Shown: positions 63,882 through 64,000 of the stretch, one piece after another | Numbering within the stretch: the first letter of the stretch is position 1 | Layout of the letters: every line of letters starts with the position of its first letter | Assembly (NCBI GenBank): GCA_025517465.1 | Contig: JAOPKE010000005.1 | Location: 1 to 64,000 of the forward strand | DNA: 64,000 bases | Reading direction: 5' to 3' | DNA from: Halobacteria archaeon HArc-gm2 | GTDB taxonomy: Archaea > Halobacteriota > Halobacteria > Halobacteriales > Haloarculaceae | Position numbers and translations under genes: made by a program | The notes under the pieces: generated by a model | What the model was told of the DNA's origin: nothing | What the model saw: the letters and a program-made list of their open reading frames with translations, nothing else | The model's database searches: none

Positions 63882-64000
63882 ATGACACAAGCGACTCGCG
63901 AGTACGGCGACTGGCCCCTCAAGCGGCTCATGACGGAGGTCGTCGGCTCGGGGCACAAGTCCGCCGACGACATGAACAGGGAACAGGCCCGCGACGCGTT
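63882..64000 (+). CDS. Anthranilate phosphoribosyltransferase-like protein, N-terminal part
   Basis: The gene is cut by the right edge; 39 codons are visible from the ATG at 63882, beginning MTQATREYGDWPLKRLMTEV and continuing through GSGHKSADDMNREQARDA. This is the helical N-terminal domain of the TrpD family, in which a GSGH/KSADDM stretch leads into AREAF-type helices. TrpD joins anthranilate to PRPP in tryptophan synthesis; haloarchaea also carry TrpD-like paralogues of other function, and too little is seen to decide. Confidence 0.65.
   Translation, partial: MTQATREYGDWPLKRLMTEVVGSGHKSADDMNREQARDA

Overview
The window is chromosomal DNA from a halophilic archaeon (class Halobacteria). 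The signs are very high GC with strong G/C at third codon positions, acidic proteomes, Tat signal peptides on secreted proteins, many genes whose TATA box sits about 25-30 bp before the start codon (leaderless mRNAs), and families typical of the group: Bat-like HTH_10 regulators, HalX, HalOD1, BGTF surface proteins, MptA, ThiR, archaeal proteasome and a fused siroheme decarboxylase. A Tat-exported GH11 xylanase and the gene mix suggest a Haloarculaceae-like sugar user, but the genus cannot be fixed from the sequence alone.

Layout. 1-3210: a xylan/pentose locus (start of a GH11 xylanase, an aldehyde dehydrogenase, an IclR regulator). 3675-4667: an odd Gln/Gly-rich reading frame. 4783-12497: a sensory block on the minus strand with two very large multi-domain HTH_10 regulators, a HalOD1 protein and a tiny coupled ORF. 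13125-20749: a Gfo/Idh/MocA oxidoreductase, ThuA-like protein, an archaeal SMC-like ATPase with its RdfA partner, Hsp20, and a VOC protein/carboxylesterase pair. 21553-26531: two BGTF surface proteins around a subtilisin-like protease and a membrane-bound winged-helix regulator. 26651-30416: hydantoinase/oxoprolinase subunits A and B. 30458-39379: two tandem copies of a four-gene DUF4129-DUF7269-DUF58-DUF7519 cassette, closed by a convergent MoxR ATPase. 39471-40909: tRNA-Ser(CGA) followed by an accessory patch (transposase remnant, three tandem tail-anchored microproteins, a Tat lipoprotein). 40936-54492: housekeeping and conserved haloarchaeal genes (DUF2070, GMP synthase glutaminase subunit, DUF192, LeuA/CimA, methyltransferases, ThiR, dCTP deaminase, Pth2). 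54585-63149: proteasome alpha/beta operon, Na+-dependent symporter, TruD, a sensor kinase, MptA, HalX and siroheme decarboxylase. The window ends inside an anthranilate phosphoribosyltransferase-like gene.

The most unusual signal is a family of long intergenic palindromic elements (34190-34794, 44112-44511, 63268-63656, with a single half unit at 28693-28818). They share inverted terminal units running from a GGACTGAAAGGG-type motif to GAGGGCTTTC and a structured centre whose hairpins change by compensatory substitutions between copies. They have no credible protein coding and look like a mobile or RNA-structured repeat family. A smaller 82-bp palindrome interrupts one of the two duplicated DUF58 cassettes and is absent from the other.
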